A stretch of DNA of 64,000 bases from Brucella tritici (GCF_008932295.1 NZ_WBWA01000011.1:1-64000), one strand, 5' to 3'; positions 1-8,616 are shown, counted from the stretch's first letter. Program-made: numbers and translations. Notes: generated from the letters alone by a model not told the origin.

Positions 1-1302
1 TCTCCACGCAAGGAACGAAAAGCCCGTGTGCTGCCGGCGAACCTGCCGCGTGTCGAGCGTGTGATTGAGCCTTTAAGCATTGCCTGTCCCTGTGGCTGTG
101 GCGATATGGTTCGCATCGGCGAAGACAAGACGGAACGGCTTGATTACATTCCGGCCAGCTATCAGGTGATCGTCACGATCCGCCCGAAATATGCCTGCCC
201 CAAAGGACGCACAGGAGTGGTTCAGGCCAAATCGCCCGCGCATCTTCTGGAAGGCAGTTGGCCGACCGAAGCGTTACTGGCGCAGATCGCCGTCTCCAAA
301 CATTCCGAACATATGCCGCTGAACCGACAGGCGGTAGTCATGGCCCGGCACGGGGTTCCGATTGACCGTTCTGTTCTGGCTGATTGGATGGGGCGCACAG
401 GCGCTCTGATCGCGCCGGTCGTGGACCACATGGCGATGATGCTGAAGCAGGACTGTTCGCGGCTTTATGTCGATGAAACAACGGCCCCGATATTGGATCC
501 GGGGCGCGGCAAGACGAAGACCGGTTATCTTTGGGCGGTTCTACGCGATGACCGGGGCTGGGGCGGATCTGCACCGCCGGGTGTGGTGTTCCATTATCGA
601 CCTGGACGTAGCGGCGAATATGCCGCTGAAATCCTCGATGGCTTCAACGGCACGATCCAGGTTGATGCCTATGGCGGCTATTCCCACCTCGCCACGCCGA
701 AGCGCGCGGGCGGCGATCCGTTGCGACTGGCATTTTGCTGGGCACATGGTCGTCGAAAGCTCATCAAGGCAACACCCAAAAAAGGCTCGCCCATCGTGGA
801 TGAGGCGCTGTTGCGCATCGCAGCCCTCTACAAGATCGAGGACGCTATTCGTGGCAAGGAGCCTGAACATCGCCGCGCCATGCGACAGGAAATGTCCCGG
901 CCTCTGGTGGATGAGTTCTTTGCCTGGCTTGCGGCTCAGGCAAAGCGCATCTCGCGTAAATCCGATCTGGGTAAGGCGCTTGCCTATATGCTCAGGCGTC
1001 AGGACGGCTTCCGGCTGTTCCTTGATGACGGCCATGTCGACATAGATTCCAACCTGGTTGAAAATGCCATCCGCAGCCCGGCCATGAATCGTCGCAATGC
1101 GCTTTTTGCTGGTCACGATGAAGGTGGACGCAATTGGTCTCGCTTTGCCAGTCTCATCGGCACATGCCGGATGAACGGCGTCGAACCCTATGCCTATCTG
1201 CGCGATCTCTTCATCAGCCTCGCCAACGGTCATATGGCCAAGGACATCGACGCCTTGATGCCATGGGCCTATGCGCGCAGATTGAATGAAAGCAAAAATT
1301 AG
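1..1302 (+). mobile_element. tnpC: IS66-family transposase (TnpC), 5' end outside window
   Basis: This is the DDE transposase of an IS66-type insertion sequence. The reading frame is already open at base 1, and the first possible start (GTG at 28) lies inside a conserved stretch, so the N-terminus lies outside the window. About 434 residues are visible. They include the zinc-binding motif CPCGCG near the start, the motif YVDETT carrying a catalytic Asp, the segment DAYGGY, and a C-terminal stretch with DSNLVENAIR and RNALFAGHDEGG that carries the catalytic Glu. All of these are typical of IS66 TnpC. The accessory tnpA and tnpB genes would lie upstream, outside the window. The visible frame is intact to its stop, so the copy could be functional. 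It marks the left side as mobile DNA. Confidence 0.95.
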
Positions 1303-1501
1303 CTCATTTGTGAGCAACAAATGTGCTCACTCATCGAATGATCGAAACCTCAATACTTCAAGCGCAAACCCAAAATCAATGGGGCAGAGACGGCGCATAC
1401 CTACATCTTTGATTACTGGCTATTTTAGAAATAGCCACAATGTAGCCAGATGTTGACCTTGGCTTCATCCCGCCCACCAACTTGGCAGGTGGGGCATTTC
1501 T

Positions 1502-2032
1502 TTACATCTGGATCTGCCTAGTCTTGATGCCTCTCCGAACGGCGGTCAAAACAGCCCGGTAGAATTCAGTGCTTTTCAGAAGGTCGCCGTAATTTGCTTC
1601 CGGCAAACGTGCGATACTTTCCGCAACGCCTGATGACGGACCCGTCGCTTCTGCGATGCTTTCAGTCCAGCTTTTGCAGGCTTTGGAGAACGTTTCGCCA
1701 ATGTGCTTGCGCGGGTCGAAAAGTGGCACTTCGGTGTGCACGTCATCCTTGAGATAAGACCTGAGACTACGGATGATGTCGGTTGCTTTACCGATCGGAA
1801 TAACGACATCCTTCAGATCATTGTGCGCCACGCAGACGTTTGCATCCGTGCCATCCTCATTGATCTTCACGTGGAGCCAAGCGTGCTTTTCATCGAGAGA
1901 CTCGACCGTCAATCGCGGCTCGCCAACATAGATATTCATCGATACGTGGCTCGCATGTTCGCCGCCGGTTTTGACTGACATACGCAAGATCTCGTTCTGG
2001 AGCGTGCCGATCCTCGAATCTAGGAATTGCAT
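1502..2032 (-). CDS. hypothetical protein, 176 aa
   Basis: I do not recognise this soluble protein of 176 residues. It has no signal peptide or membrane segment, and its middle is rich in charged residues. The ATG at 2032 lacks a strong ribosome-binding site. The same frame continues upstream for seven codons to a TGA at 2054-2056, and that TGA is the stop of the next ORF on this strand (2054-2320). The two may therefore be a co-transcribed pair or one gene split by an in-frame stop. It sits between two insertion sequences and is probably accessory cargo. Confidence 0.55.
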   Translation of the reverse strand: MQFLDSRIGTLQNEILRMSVKTGGEHASHVSMNIYVGEPRLTVESLDEKHAWLHVKINEDGTDANVCVAHNDLKDVVIPIGKATDIIRSLRSYLKDDVHTEVPLFDPRKHIGETFSKACKSWTESIAEATGPSSGVAESIARLPEANYGDLLKSTEFYRAVLTAVRRGIKTRQIQM

Positions 2033-2053
2033 GAACCAATCTTTCTTGCGGGG

Positions 2054-2320
2054 TCATGATGCTTCCTTCATTTCTGGGTATCGGTCGGGGTGTTCTGCGG
2101 CGTGCATGAACAAGGTGAAATCAGCCATCATCGTGCGCCAATGCTCTTGATGAACATCGAGAATGCAGGCCGGATCTCCGATGAGGTCAGTCCAAAGCGC
2201 GATTTTGATTTCGAGGTCGGCACGGGACTGAGCGCGGAGTTTGAGAATGGCCTGCTTCAGATGCCAAACAGCCATCCATATTGCAGATTCCAGTGATTTA
2301 CCGGACGCGATTCCGATCAA
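2054..2320 (-). CDS. hypothetical protein, 5' end replaced by IS21 end
   Basis: This 88-residue ORF has no recognised family. It is Trp/Ala/Leu rich in the first half and ends with an acidic tail. Its first codons (about 2293-2320) fall inside the left end of the adjacent IS21-family element, so the original N-terminus was probably lost when the element inserted and the present start is fortuitous. An internal ATG near 2275 is an alternative start. It shares its frame with the downstream 176-residue ORF and is separated from it only by the TGA at 2054-2056. A decayed gene is as likely as a working one. Confidence 0.4.
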   Translation of the reverse strand: MIGIASGKSLESAIWMAVWHLKQAILKLRAQSRADLEIKIALWTDLIGDPACILDVHQEHWRTMMADFTLFMHAAEHPDRYPEMKEAS

Positions 2321-3040
2321 AAACCGGCCATTAATCCAATCATTTACCGGACGGATTTCCGATTAATTACCGGACGCTTTTTCAGCTCTGAGAGTACCTC
2401 CTGGTCCGCAACTTTGGCATGCATTTCCTTATCACAAGCAAGGAGATGCGGATGCCGCAAAGACGGAAGCTGACCATGAGACAACTGCGACAGATGCTTC
2501 GCCTGAATGCAGACGGCGTGAGCGTGCGCGACATTTCGGTAATGCTGGGGATCGCGCGCAGCACGGTGCAGGACAACATCGAACGCGCGACAGCCGCCGG
2601 GCTTTCCTGGCCGCTACCGGGAGAATTGACGGACGATGCTCTCGAGCATCGGCTTTTTTCACGCAGAGGGGTCGAAGCGGGTTTTCGCCGTCGTCCCGAA
2701 CCGGATTGGGCCGCGATGACGACAGAGCTGAAGAGGCCCGGCGTGACACTGGGAATCCTGTGGGAGGAATACCGAAGCGTTCATCCCGATGGTTATGGTT
2801 ACAGCCGATTCTGTGATCTTTATCGCGGTTTCGAGAGACAGCTCGCGCCTACGATGCGGCAGGAGCATGTTGCCGGCGACAAGGTGTTTGTCGATTACTC
2901 CGGCAAGAAGCTCCCAATCGTGGATCCAGCGACCGGCGAGATCCGGGAGGCGGAGATATTCGTCGCGGTTCTCGGCGCGTCGAGCTACACCTACGCTGAG
3001 GCCACATGGAGCCAGACGTTACCGGATTGGATTGGCTCGG
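2293..3040 (+). mobile_element. IS21-family element, left end plus truncated istA
   Basis: The left part of an IS21-type element is visible. Three copies of the decamer TTACCGGACG lie at 2298-2307, 2344-2353 and 2367-2376, which is the multiple terminal repeat arrangement where IS21 transposases bind. istA follows but loses its family similarity near 3037. No istB and no right end follow, so the copy is deleted at its 3' side and cannot move by itself. Both borders given here are approximate. Confidence 0.75.
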
Positions 3041-3051
3041 ACCTTTGGTGA
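2452..3051 (+). pseudogene. istA: truncated IS21-family transposase IstA
   Basis: This is the N-terminal part of an IS21 transposase. It has an N-terminal helix-turn-helix (around MLGIARSTVQDNIERA) followed by the start of the DDE domain (KVFVDYSGKKLPIVDP, then GASSYTYAEATWSQTLPDW). Similarity stops at LPDWIG, and four unrelated residues follow before the stop, leaving about 200 of the usual ~500 residues. I prefer the ATG at 2452 because AAGGAG lies six bases upstream; ATGs at 2419 and 2446 are in frame. The catalytic Glu, the C-terminus and the helper ATPase IstB are missing, so it is inactive. Confidence 0.85.
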
Positions 3052-3102
3052 GACGCAAAGCAAACGCGACACTGACGTGATTGTCACATTAATTATGAAA
3101 CG

Positions 3103-3128
3103 AAAACCCCGCTCGATGGCGGGGTTTC
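3103..3128 (+). terminator. rho-independent terminator, orphan
   Basis: A CCCCGC/GGCGGGG-type hairpin is followed by a TTT run. It follows the truncated istA without an obvious gene of its own. It is probably the tail of a gene removed by the same deletion. Confidence 0.55.
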
Positions 3129-3260
3129 TGACTGGATATGAACGCCGATTTCTAATTCTCGTCAATGGCGCGCTGTATCCAAAAATAAGCGGCGCCGAAG
3201 CTCCCGCTTTATAGTACGCCAAGTTACTTTTCGGCACGCCTTATGCGCACCTCAAAAAAC

Positions 3261-4577
3261 TTAGATATCGTATTGTTTTCTAGCGATATCTCCCAAGCCA
3301 GCCGCATCTAGATTCTTCAGTGGGGCCAAGAAGGTGACCTGAATAACACCAGGATCGCGTCCGATCTCAATTGCACCATTAACCGTCGCACGATTGCGAA
3401 CCTCACCGACGGACATGCCGAGCAGTTTTGCTGCTCGTTCGAGGCCATTGACGATGGCGGCATTCATGTTGGGCGCCGTTCCGATTACTGAAATCGGCGC
3501 CACTTCTTCTGTTTGCTCGACGCCCCACTGCTCGGCCAACTTTGCTGCTTTCAGTTTTTCATCAGCAGTAAACGGTCGTGCCAAGGGTGGGAGGTCTTCC
3601 AACAAAGGGAACAACACAGGTCCATCATTGTTGTATTTCTTGAGAATTTCCACTTGAAGCGTCACGCTTCCTGCAACATCCATGGTGTGGCCTGCAATCT
3701 CACCATCTCCCTGAGAGGCGTGCATGTCCCCCATGTAAACGCCTGCCCCCTTAACCTTCACAGGGCAGACAAGAACAGCTCCAGCGCGAACCGCATCGAT
3801 GTCCATATGACCATCTGTTTTGTGTTCCAGCAATTGTTCGGGCGTCAGCGAATAGATGTGAGGAGCGCCGACGAGGAAGGCGCCAAAATCGCCAGCATTG
3901 TGTGAATCAGGCATCGCAATAGACGGCGTCGTGCCGAGCTGTCCCAGGAATGGCCGCATACGAACGATAGCGCCAACAAGATCAGCGGGCGCGTAGTTCA
4001 GGATGGAATGCTGCACGGAGTTATCTGGTAGCGACGCGTAATGGTCTGCATTCTGCGCAATCTTTTGTGCGGCATGCTGCGGCAGCGTGAGGCCAACCGA
4101 CTGCGTGTCATCGAAAACGACCGTGTAGCCATGCTCCATCGTAAAGGGCTTGATAGCTTCTCCACATTTGTTGCATTTTACGGAATCCTGCCCAACGCCT
4201 TCGATGTGCGTTTCAGGCCAAACTTCATCGCAAGTGGGGCATCGTGCTGCCACGAACGGATCACCGAGACAAAATTGATTGGACACGGTGTCATGGCCAG
4301 ACGCCGTTGCAAGAGATGTCACAGAAATATCTCGAATGCGAATGACTACGCCGTCGCCAACTTCTGCTCCATCAATGAAAACAGGCTTAGTGACTTCATG
4401 GCCACCGCGTAATCTAGGCGTTATCATTGGGCCCCAGCATCCCGGCGCGGTATTTGCAATGATGGTGCCGCCATTCTGCAACGGTCCAAGCATTGGCTGT
4501 TTTGGGTCGAGAACGCTGTTCGTAAAGCCATCAACCACGATGCTGCGCTTTGCGCCTGAAAAGTTACCGTCCGCCAT
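3261..4577 (-). CDS. acetamidase/formamidase family protein with zinc ribbon
   Basis: This 438-residue protein belongs to the FmdA/AmdA family, cytoplasmic enzymes that hydrolyse formamide, acetamide or similar short amides to ammonia and the acid. Family signatures include TAPGCWGP, RLRGGHEVTKP, the segment MPDSHNAGDFGAF and GDMHASQGDGEIAGH. An insertion near residues 113-138 carries two CxxC pairs (C113/C116 and C135/C138), which should fold as a zinc ribbon; classical formamidases lack it. The start ATG has AGGAGGG seven bases upstream. It is divergent from the decarboxylase-like gene across a 385-bp AT-rich region and belongs to the accessory cassette. The substrate cannot be told from sequence. 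Confidence 0.9.
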   Translation of the reverse strand: MADGNFSGAKRSIVVDGFTNSVLDPKQPMLGPLQNGGTIIANTAPGCWGPMITPRLRGGHEVTKPVFIDGAEVGDGVVIRIRDISVTSLATASGHDTVSNQFCLGDPFVAARCPTCDEVWPETHIEGVGQDSVKCNKCGEAIKPFTMEHGYTVVFDDTQSVGLTLPQHAAQKIAQNADHYASLPDNSVQHSILNYAPADLVGAIVRMRPFLGQLGTTPSIAMPDSHNAGDFGAFLVGAPHIYSLTPEQLLEHKTDGHMDIDAVRAGAVLVCPVKVKGAGVYMGDMHASQGDGEIAGHTMDVAGSVTLQVEILKKYNNDGPVLFPLLEDLPPLARPFTADEKLKAAKLAEQWGVEQTEEVAPISVIGTAPNMNAAIVNGLERAAKLLGMSVGEVRNRATVNGAIEIGRDPGVIQVTFLAPLKNLDAAGLGDIARKQYDI

Positions 4578-4962
4578 AATAGCCCTCCTATTTGCTCTTC
4601 ATGAGACTGTAGCCGCGAGGCGCGTTTTTGCTAAGTCATTTTTTGCGCCTTTAGGACGCAACGGCCCTCACGAAAACATCGTACGCCGCTGTATCGCTAT
4701 GGCGCATATCCGCCGTCATTCCACAGCTTCAAGATCATAATTAGCTCAAATTACAGATGAAAACATTCTAGGAAGTTTGGAAGGGCAGGCGCTTCAGCGA
4801 TCATTGAACAGCGAGAAGCCTCTTTTATTAGAATCCCTCATTTAAATCCGTACTGTAATTAAAAGCGGATCTACCGTTAGGCTCTCGACATCAGCAATTT
4901 TGGTATATATAAAAAAATTGACATTTTTTTAGCTAAGCAAAATATCGGGAGTATTTTTGCCG
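4578..4962. promoter_or_regulatory. divergent control region of amidase/decarboxylase cassette
   Basis: This 385-bp AT-rich gap separates the minus-strand amidase from the plus-strand decarboxylase-like gene. A plausible sigma70 promoter for the latter has TTGACA at 4918-4923 and an AATATC-like -10 about 17 bases on. The hexamer GCTAAG occurs at 4630-4635 and, as AGCTAAG, at 4931-4937. The same AGCTAAG lies on the minus strand at 7469-7475, upstream of the XRE regulator gene, so it may be part of that regulator's operator. This is an inference from shared short words only. Confidence 0.45.
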
Positions 4963-5706
4963 ATGACAAAGATCATGAAAGCCGGAAACAATATGCCTGC
5001 GCAGGCTCCATTGGTTCCGGATCCGGTTCTTCCTTATAGCTGCAAAAACAGCAGAACTGTCTATGCAATTTGTGAGGCAGACGAAGCGACTTTACGTCAC
5101 CATTTGTCGGCTACACCGTTTGAGTATGTGAACAATCTTTGCATGGTGTATGTGAATGATTTCACTGAAAGCCCGGAATTGCCTTACATGGATGCAGGCA
5201 TCATTTTCACTGTAAAATATAAAGACACCTATGGTGGCTATTATATGTATGAGTGGGAGGATGACGATGCTGCAATTGAAACCGGCCGTTATTGGGGATA
5301 CCCGAAAAAATTCGGACACATGACCTTAGAGAAAAATGGCGAGGTTATTCGTGGCACAGCAACTCGCCGCGGCGTTAAACTCATTGATATCGAATTGGAT
5401 TGTTCAAAACCCATTGAAAATTTGCCTACCCTTCATACAGTTTATCCTCACCTCAATTTGCTCACTATTCCAAATCCAGACGGTCCGGGTATTTTCTCTC
5501 AACGCGTCACAGCCCGTGATAATTCATCTACATGCAAAGTTATCTCAAACATTCATGCTGAGGTGAAAGTCGTTCTGGACAGTTCACCAACAGATCCTAT
5601 CGGTGATTTTGCAGGCCTGAAAGTTATTGGCGGCGGATATTCTGTGACTGATTTTAAAGCCACAACTGAAAACGGCTGGGCGAAAGTCATTGATACGCTC
5701 ATTTAA
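4963..5706 (+). CDS. acetoacetate decarboxylase (ADC) family protein
   Basis: The protein has 247 residues, close to the ADC family length. The core motif YWGYPKKFG places a Lys-Lys pair at residues 115-116; in acetoacetate decarboxylases the first Lys forms the Schiff base with the keto acid. An acidic patch just before it (EDDDAAIE) and a C-terminal GGGYSV segment fit the fold. Members act on acetoacetate or on other keto or enol acids, so the substrate is open. I chose ATG 4963; TTG 4957 is closer to the Shine-Dalgarno GGGAG at 4947-4951. The gene is AT-rich, divergent from the amidase, and followed 40 bp later by the transporter gene, with which it probably forms an operon. Confidence 0.85.
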   Translation: MTKIMKAGNNMPAQAPLVPDPVLPYSCKNSRTVYAICEADEATLRHHLSATPFEYVNNLCMVYVNDFTESPELPYMDAGIIFTVKYKDTYGGYYMYEWEDDDAAIETGRYWGYPKKFGHMTLEKNGEVIRGTATRRGVKLIDIELDCSKPIENLPTLHTVYPHLNLLTIPNPDGPGIFSQRVTARDNSSTCKVISNIHAEVKVVLDSSPTDPIGDFAGLKVIGGGYSVTDFKATTENGWAKVIDTLI

Positions 5707-5746
5707 ATTCTGCTTCCAATTTAAAAAGCGCTAACGGGAGGGTGTT

Positions 5747-6841
5747 GTGCAAAGAAGTGGTCTGCTTACAGTTTTTCTTTTGTCTGGTGCATATATTGCT
5801 TATCTTGCGGGATCCGGTTTCGGCAGTGGACAAGAGATCATGCAATATTTCATGTCCTACGGCTATGTAGGCACTCTTGGAATATTATTCAGCGCAATCC
5901 TCTGGGGAACATATGCTGTCTTTATCGTACGGGATTCCCGTGACTTTGAACTCAAAACCTTGCATCAGGTGTACATATTTTATTGCGGTAAGTATTTAGG
6001 GAATGCGCTGTTTGTATTCTCTATTGCTTACCTGTTTTGTATGGCCAGTCTTATGATTGCAGGTTCAGGTGCTGCGTTTTCTCAATATTTCAATGTCGGC
6101 AATGAACTTGGACGCATCATTATGACGGTTCTGGTTCTGATTACCGGTCTACTTGGTATGAGGAAAATGGTCGATGTTATTGGCAGTCTGGGACCATGCA
6201 TTATTGTCTTCGTCATGCTGATTGCAATTATTGCATTGTTCCGGGGGGCAGACGGACTTGAAGCAGGAAATCAGTACATTCATGCGAACGAAATGCTGAA
6301 ACCGAGCGGCAGCTGGCTCTGGGCAGCTATCATGTATTTCTCGTATTGCATTCTTTTTCAGGCTTCATACTTATCCGGTCTGGCTGCCACCAATCCTGCC
6401 TCAACCAGCCAATTGACCCAAAGTGTTGTTATTGGTGCCATTGTCTATGTCATTGCATGCATAATCATGCTGCTGGCGTTCATGGCAAATATCACCGAGC
6501 TACATGGTATAGAGGTTCCCACATTGCATCTGGGAGCACAAATCAGCCCGTTCCTCGGTGCGATTTACGGCGTGATACTGGTTGCAGCACTCTACACAAC
6601 AACAGCTCCATTGGTGTGGTCTGTGACGAATGTTTTTGCTCAGGAAAAAACGCAGTACTATAAATGGGTTCTGATGTTCACGGCGGTTCTGGCATATTTA
6701 GCCAGCGGTATCAGCACTTTCTCCGTACTGGTAAATCTCGTCACGACAATCGCGGCATATGTCGGGATACTTTACATAATTCCGGTTTTTTATGTGAAAT
6801 TCATAAAACGTCCGATGCCTGTATCGAAACAATCTGCGTAA
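5747..6841 (+). CDS. YkvI-type membrane transporter
   Basis: This integral membrane protein of 364 residues has about ten hydrophobic segments. It begins with GSGFGSGQEIMQYF, the glycine-rich broken first helix seen in YkvI-like members of the LeuT-fold (APC) superfamily. Such proteins are presumed cation-coupled transporters of amino acids or related solutes, and none is well characterised. The start is GTG at 5747, with GGGAGGG at 5736-5742. It lies directly downstream of the ADC-like gene and ends in a shared terminator facing the XRE regulator. The likely job is uptake of the substrate handled by the neighbouring amidase or decarboxylase, or export of its product. Confidence 0.8.
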   Translation: MQRSGLLTVFLLSGAYIAYLAGSGFGSGQEIMQYFMSYGYVGTLGILFSAILWGTYAVFIVRDSRDFELKTLHQVYIFYCGKYLGNALFVFSIAYLFCMASLMIAGSGAAFSQYFNVGNELGRIIMTVLVLITGLLGMRKMVDVIGSLGPCIIVFVMLIAIIALFRGADGLEAGNQYIHANEMLKPSGSWLWAAIMYFSYCILFQASYLSGLAATNPASTSQLTQSVVIGAIVYVIACIIMLLAFMANITELHGIEVPTLHLGAQISPFLGAIYGVILVAALYTTTAPLVWSVTNVFAQEKTQYYKWVLMFTAVLAYLASGISTFSVLVNLVTTIAAYVGILYIIPVFYVKFIKRPMPVSKQSA

Positions 6842-6846
6842 ATAAT

Positions 6847-6880
6847 AAAAGGTTGTTAGTAAAAACTGACAGCCTTTTAT
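6847..6880. terminator. bidirectional terminator, transporter/XRE regulator
   Basis: Arms AAAAGGTTGTTAG (6847-6859) and CTGACAGCCTTTT (6866-6878) pair with two G-T wobbles and are flanked by A- and T-rich tracts. It can serve the plus-strand transporter gene and, reversed, the minus-strand regulator gene ending at 6882. Confidence 0.8.
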
Positions 6881-6881
6881 T

Positions 6882-7424
6882 TTATGACGCCGACGGAGCG
6901 CCGATACCTAAAATTTCAGTCGGTTCATTGGTCGGATTAAAAAGCCGGTACGGCAAATTTGCCCGATAGCAAATTGAATCACCTTTATTGGCCAGATACA
7001 TTTGCCCATTATATTCGAATCCCAAAACGCCGGACAATACATAGATAAATTCTTCGCTTTGGCATGTTACAAACAGCCCCTGAGGCTCCTCATAGTGAGG
7101 AGCTATCTTGATGATTGCGGCCTGTAGATCAAAGCCAGCCATACTGTTGCGCAATAATTCATAAACCAGAGGGGAGTCAGGACGACCAAAGGTAGGTCTT
7201 TGATCAGCACGCACCAAAATTTGGTCTGCCTCTTCGGATTCAAAAAAATAAACGACACCTACGCCATAGTATGCCGCCAAGCGCCGCAGTTGAGAAATTG
7301 ACGGTTCTACTTTGCCAGTCTCTATCTGGCTAAGATAGCCTACAGATAATTCGTTCGCTTTTGCAACATCTTGCAAGCGTTTATTGGATTTCTTCCGAAG
7401 TTCCCGAAGCTTAGTATGTATCAT
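6882..7424 (-). CDS. XRE-family transcriptional regulator with C-terminal cupin
   Basis: This 180-residue protein combines an N-terminal Cro/C1-type helix-turn-helix (residues about 5-60, with VGYLSQIETGKVEPSISQLRRLA) and a C-terminal cupin domain (about 110-175), the PuuR/SutR-type layout. Such regulators usually bind a small metabolite in the cupin and repress nearby catabolic or transport genes. GGAGG lies about 12 bases before the ATG. It is convergent with the transporter gene and is the only regulator in the AT-rich cassette, so it is the obvious candidate controller. The ligand is unknown. Confidence 0.88.
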   Translation of the reverse strand: MIHTKLRELRKKSNKRLQDVAKANELSVGYLSQIETGKVEPSISQLRRLAAYYGVGVVYFFESEEADQILVRADQRPTFGRPDSPLVYELLRNSMAGFDLQAAIIKIAPHYEEPQGLFVTCQSEEFIYVLSGVLGFEYNGQMYLANKGDSICYRANLPYRLFNPTNEPTEILGIGAPSAS

Positions 7425-7883
7425 AAAATTTTTCGTCGCCTCCTCACTTGGGGTTTTGCTTTACCCAACTTAGCTGATATCTATTTTTCAAACCATCTGC
7501 GAAATATATGATTTATTAGATCGTACATTCGACAGGCAGCCGTCCTTCTCACCAACCGATAGCAGGCCTTGAAGATTTTGCCGAGCGCAAAAGAGTGTGG
7601 AATGCCACGATAATGTGGTGTTGATGGGCACAGCGAAGAGCGCCATATCGCCCAACTCAGGTATGACCGGATGGGTTGTGGCGTCAAACGATTTGGATAA
7701 TCATGATACCATGAAGACATAGCCCACAAAGTACCCTGGGAAAAGAAGCGAATCAGATGCGCTAAGGTTAGGCGAAATAGCTAGGGTGAGAACTATAATT
7801 CGTCCCGAAAGCTATCCCGGCCAAGCCTGGCGCGATCTTCACGGTTAGGTAGCCACCACCAAACGAGGCCAACCTTGGCAAAC
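7425..7883. other. intergenic region at island border
   Basis: This 459-bp stretch holds the promoter side of the XRE gene (AGCTAAG on the minus strand at 7469-7475). After that I see nothing convincing. A minus-strand ORF at 7481-7729 has no recognisable family and looks like decayed DNA, perhaps an insertion-sequence remnant. Base composition returns to the GC-richer level of the core from about 7.8 kb. Confidence 0.4.
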
Positions 7884-8144
7884 ATGGATCTGATCGAAGC
7901 AATCGCGGAAATTCTCTGCACCGAATGCGACGGAACCGACTTTGTCAGTCTGCCTGAGACGGCGAAGTATCTCGAGTGCAGAGTGGAGCAACCTCGCGCT
8001 ATTGCCGACAAGGACAGCGCCAGGAAGATCGCAGATGCGATCTTGGCTGAGGTTCTTGCCGCACTACAGGATCATGCCAAGCTTGCCGGCAGTCAGCAGA
8101 TCAGCGAATGGCTGGAAGAAGGTCCGATTGGGGAACGGGGATAG
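7884..8144 (+). CDS. hypothetical protein, ~86 aa
   Basis: This small acidic helical protein has no recognised family. It carries two cysteines near the start (CTEC) and an Ala-rich helix in the second half. Its codon use is like the core genes. GAGG at 7865-7868 is well placed for a TTG start at 7875 (89 residues); ATG 7884 is the alternative used here. It has no operon partner. Confidence 0.5.
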   Translation: MDLIEAIAEILCTECDGTDFVSLPETAKYLECRVEQPRAIADKDSARKIADAILAEVLAALQDHAKLAGSQQISEWLEEGPIGERG

Positions 8145-8220
8145 CTGAGGCTGGCGGAGAAGTTGGGGCGATGACGCCCTCCCCGCGAAAGCGAACCCGC
8201 TTAATGCATTGGAGCTTTCT

Positions 8221-8234
8221 TTGATCTAGCGCAA
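8221..8234 (+). promoter_or_regulatory. possible FNR/Crp-like half-palindromic site
   Basis: TTGATCTAGCGCAA resembles a degenerate FNR/FixK box (TTGA-N6-TCAA, with GCAA on the right side). It lies 49 bp upstream of a small membrane protein. The core TCTAGCGCAAA recurs at 60731-60741, upstream of another very small membrane ORF. The assignment is tentative. Confidence 0.3.
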
Positions 8235-8282
8235 ATAACGGCGAGAAGTGGTAAGATATGTTTTCCTCGACGGAGGACCACC

Positions 8283-8438
8283 ATGGCGGATAACAAACGA
8301 CCCGGTAAAAATGCCGTAATCATTGACGGCGACCGTTCAAGCGGCGGGGATTCCGAGGGTAGCACACTTACCCCGATGCTGATCGGAGGGCTTGTTCTTG
8401 TCATTCTGGGTGGCATTATCGTGATGATGTTCGTCTGA
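8283..8438 (+). CDS. small single-span membrane protein, 51 aa
   Basis: This 51-residue ORF has a good Shine-Dalgarno (CGGAGG, five bases before the ATG). The first 30 residues are hydrophilic with an Asp/Gly/Ser-rich stretch. A single membrane helix then runs to the C-terminus (MLIGGLVLVILGGIIVMMFV). The layout suggests a tail-anchored inner-membrane protein with its N-terminus in the cytoplasm. I recognise no family. Core-like codon use and the strong ribosome-binding site support a real gene. Confidence 0.6.
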   Translation: MADNKRPGKNAVIIDGDRSSGGDSEGSTLTPMLIGGLVLVILGGIIVMMFV

Positions 8439-8616
8439 TTGGACCACGAAACAAGACCATGCTGCCCGCCTTTCGCTATTCAAGGTGGCGGGCGCGGACG
8501 CTGTTGGCAAGGGAGCCAACTGCGGCAAGACAGGGTTTTCCGCAGGAAAGAGACACCACTCGGAATCGACGGCCACCCGTGGTTGGGCCATTTTGGTCAA
8601 GGCTTGGAGGGGGATC

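Noticed and set aside
2054-2056. In-frame TGA read as selenocysteine
   Set aside because: No SECIS-like hairpin and no selenoprotein family; a plain stop is simpler.
7481-7729. 82-codon minus-strand ORF near the island border
   Set aside because: No ribosome-binding site, unusual composition and no recognised motif; it may be insertion-sequence debris but I cannot show it.
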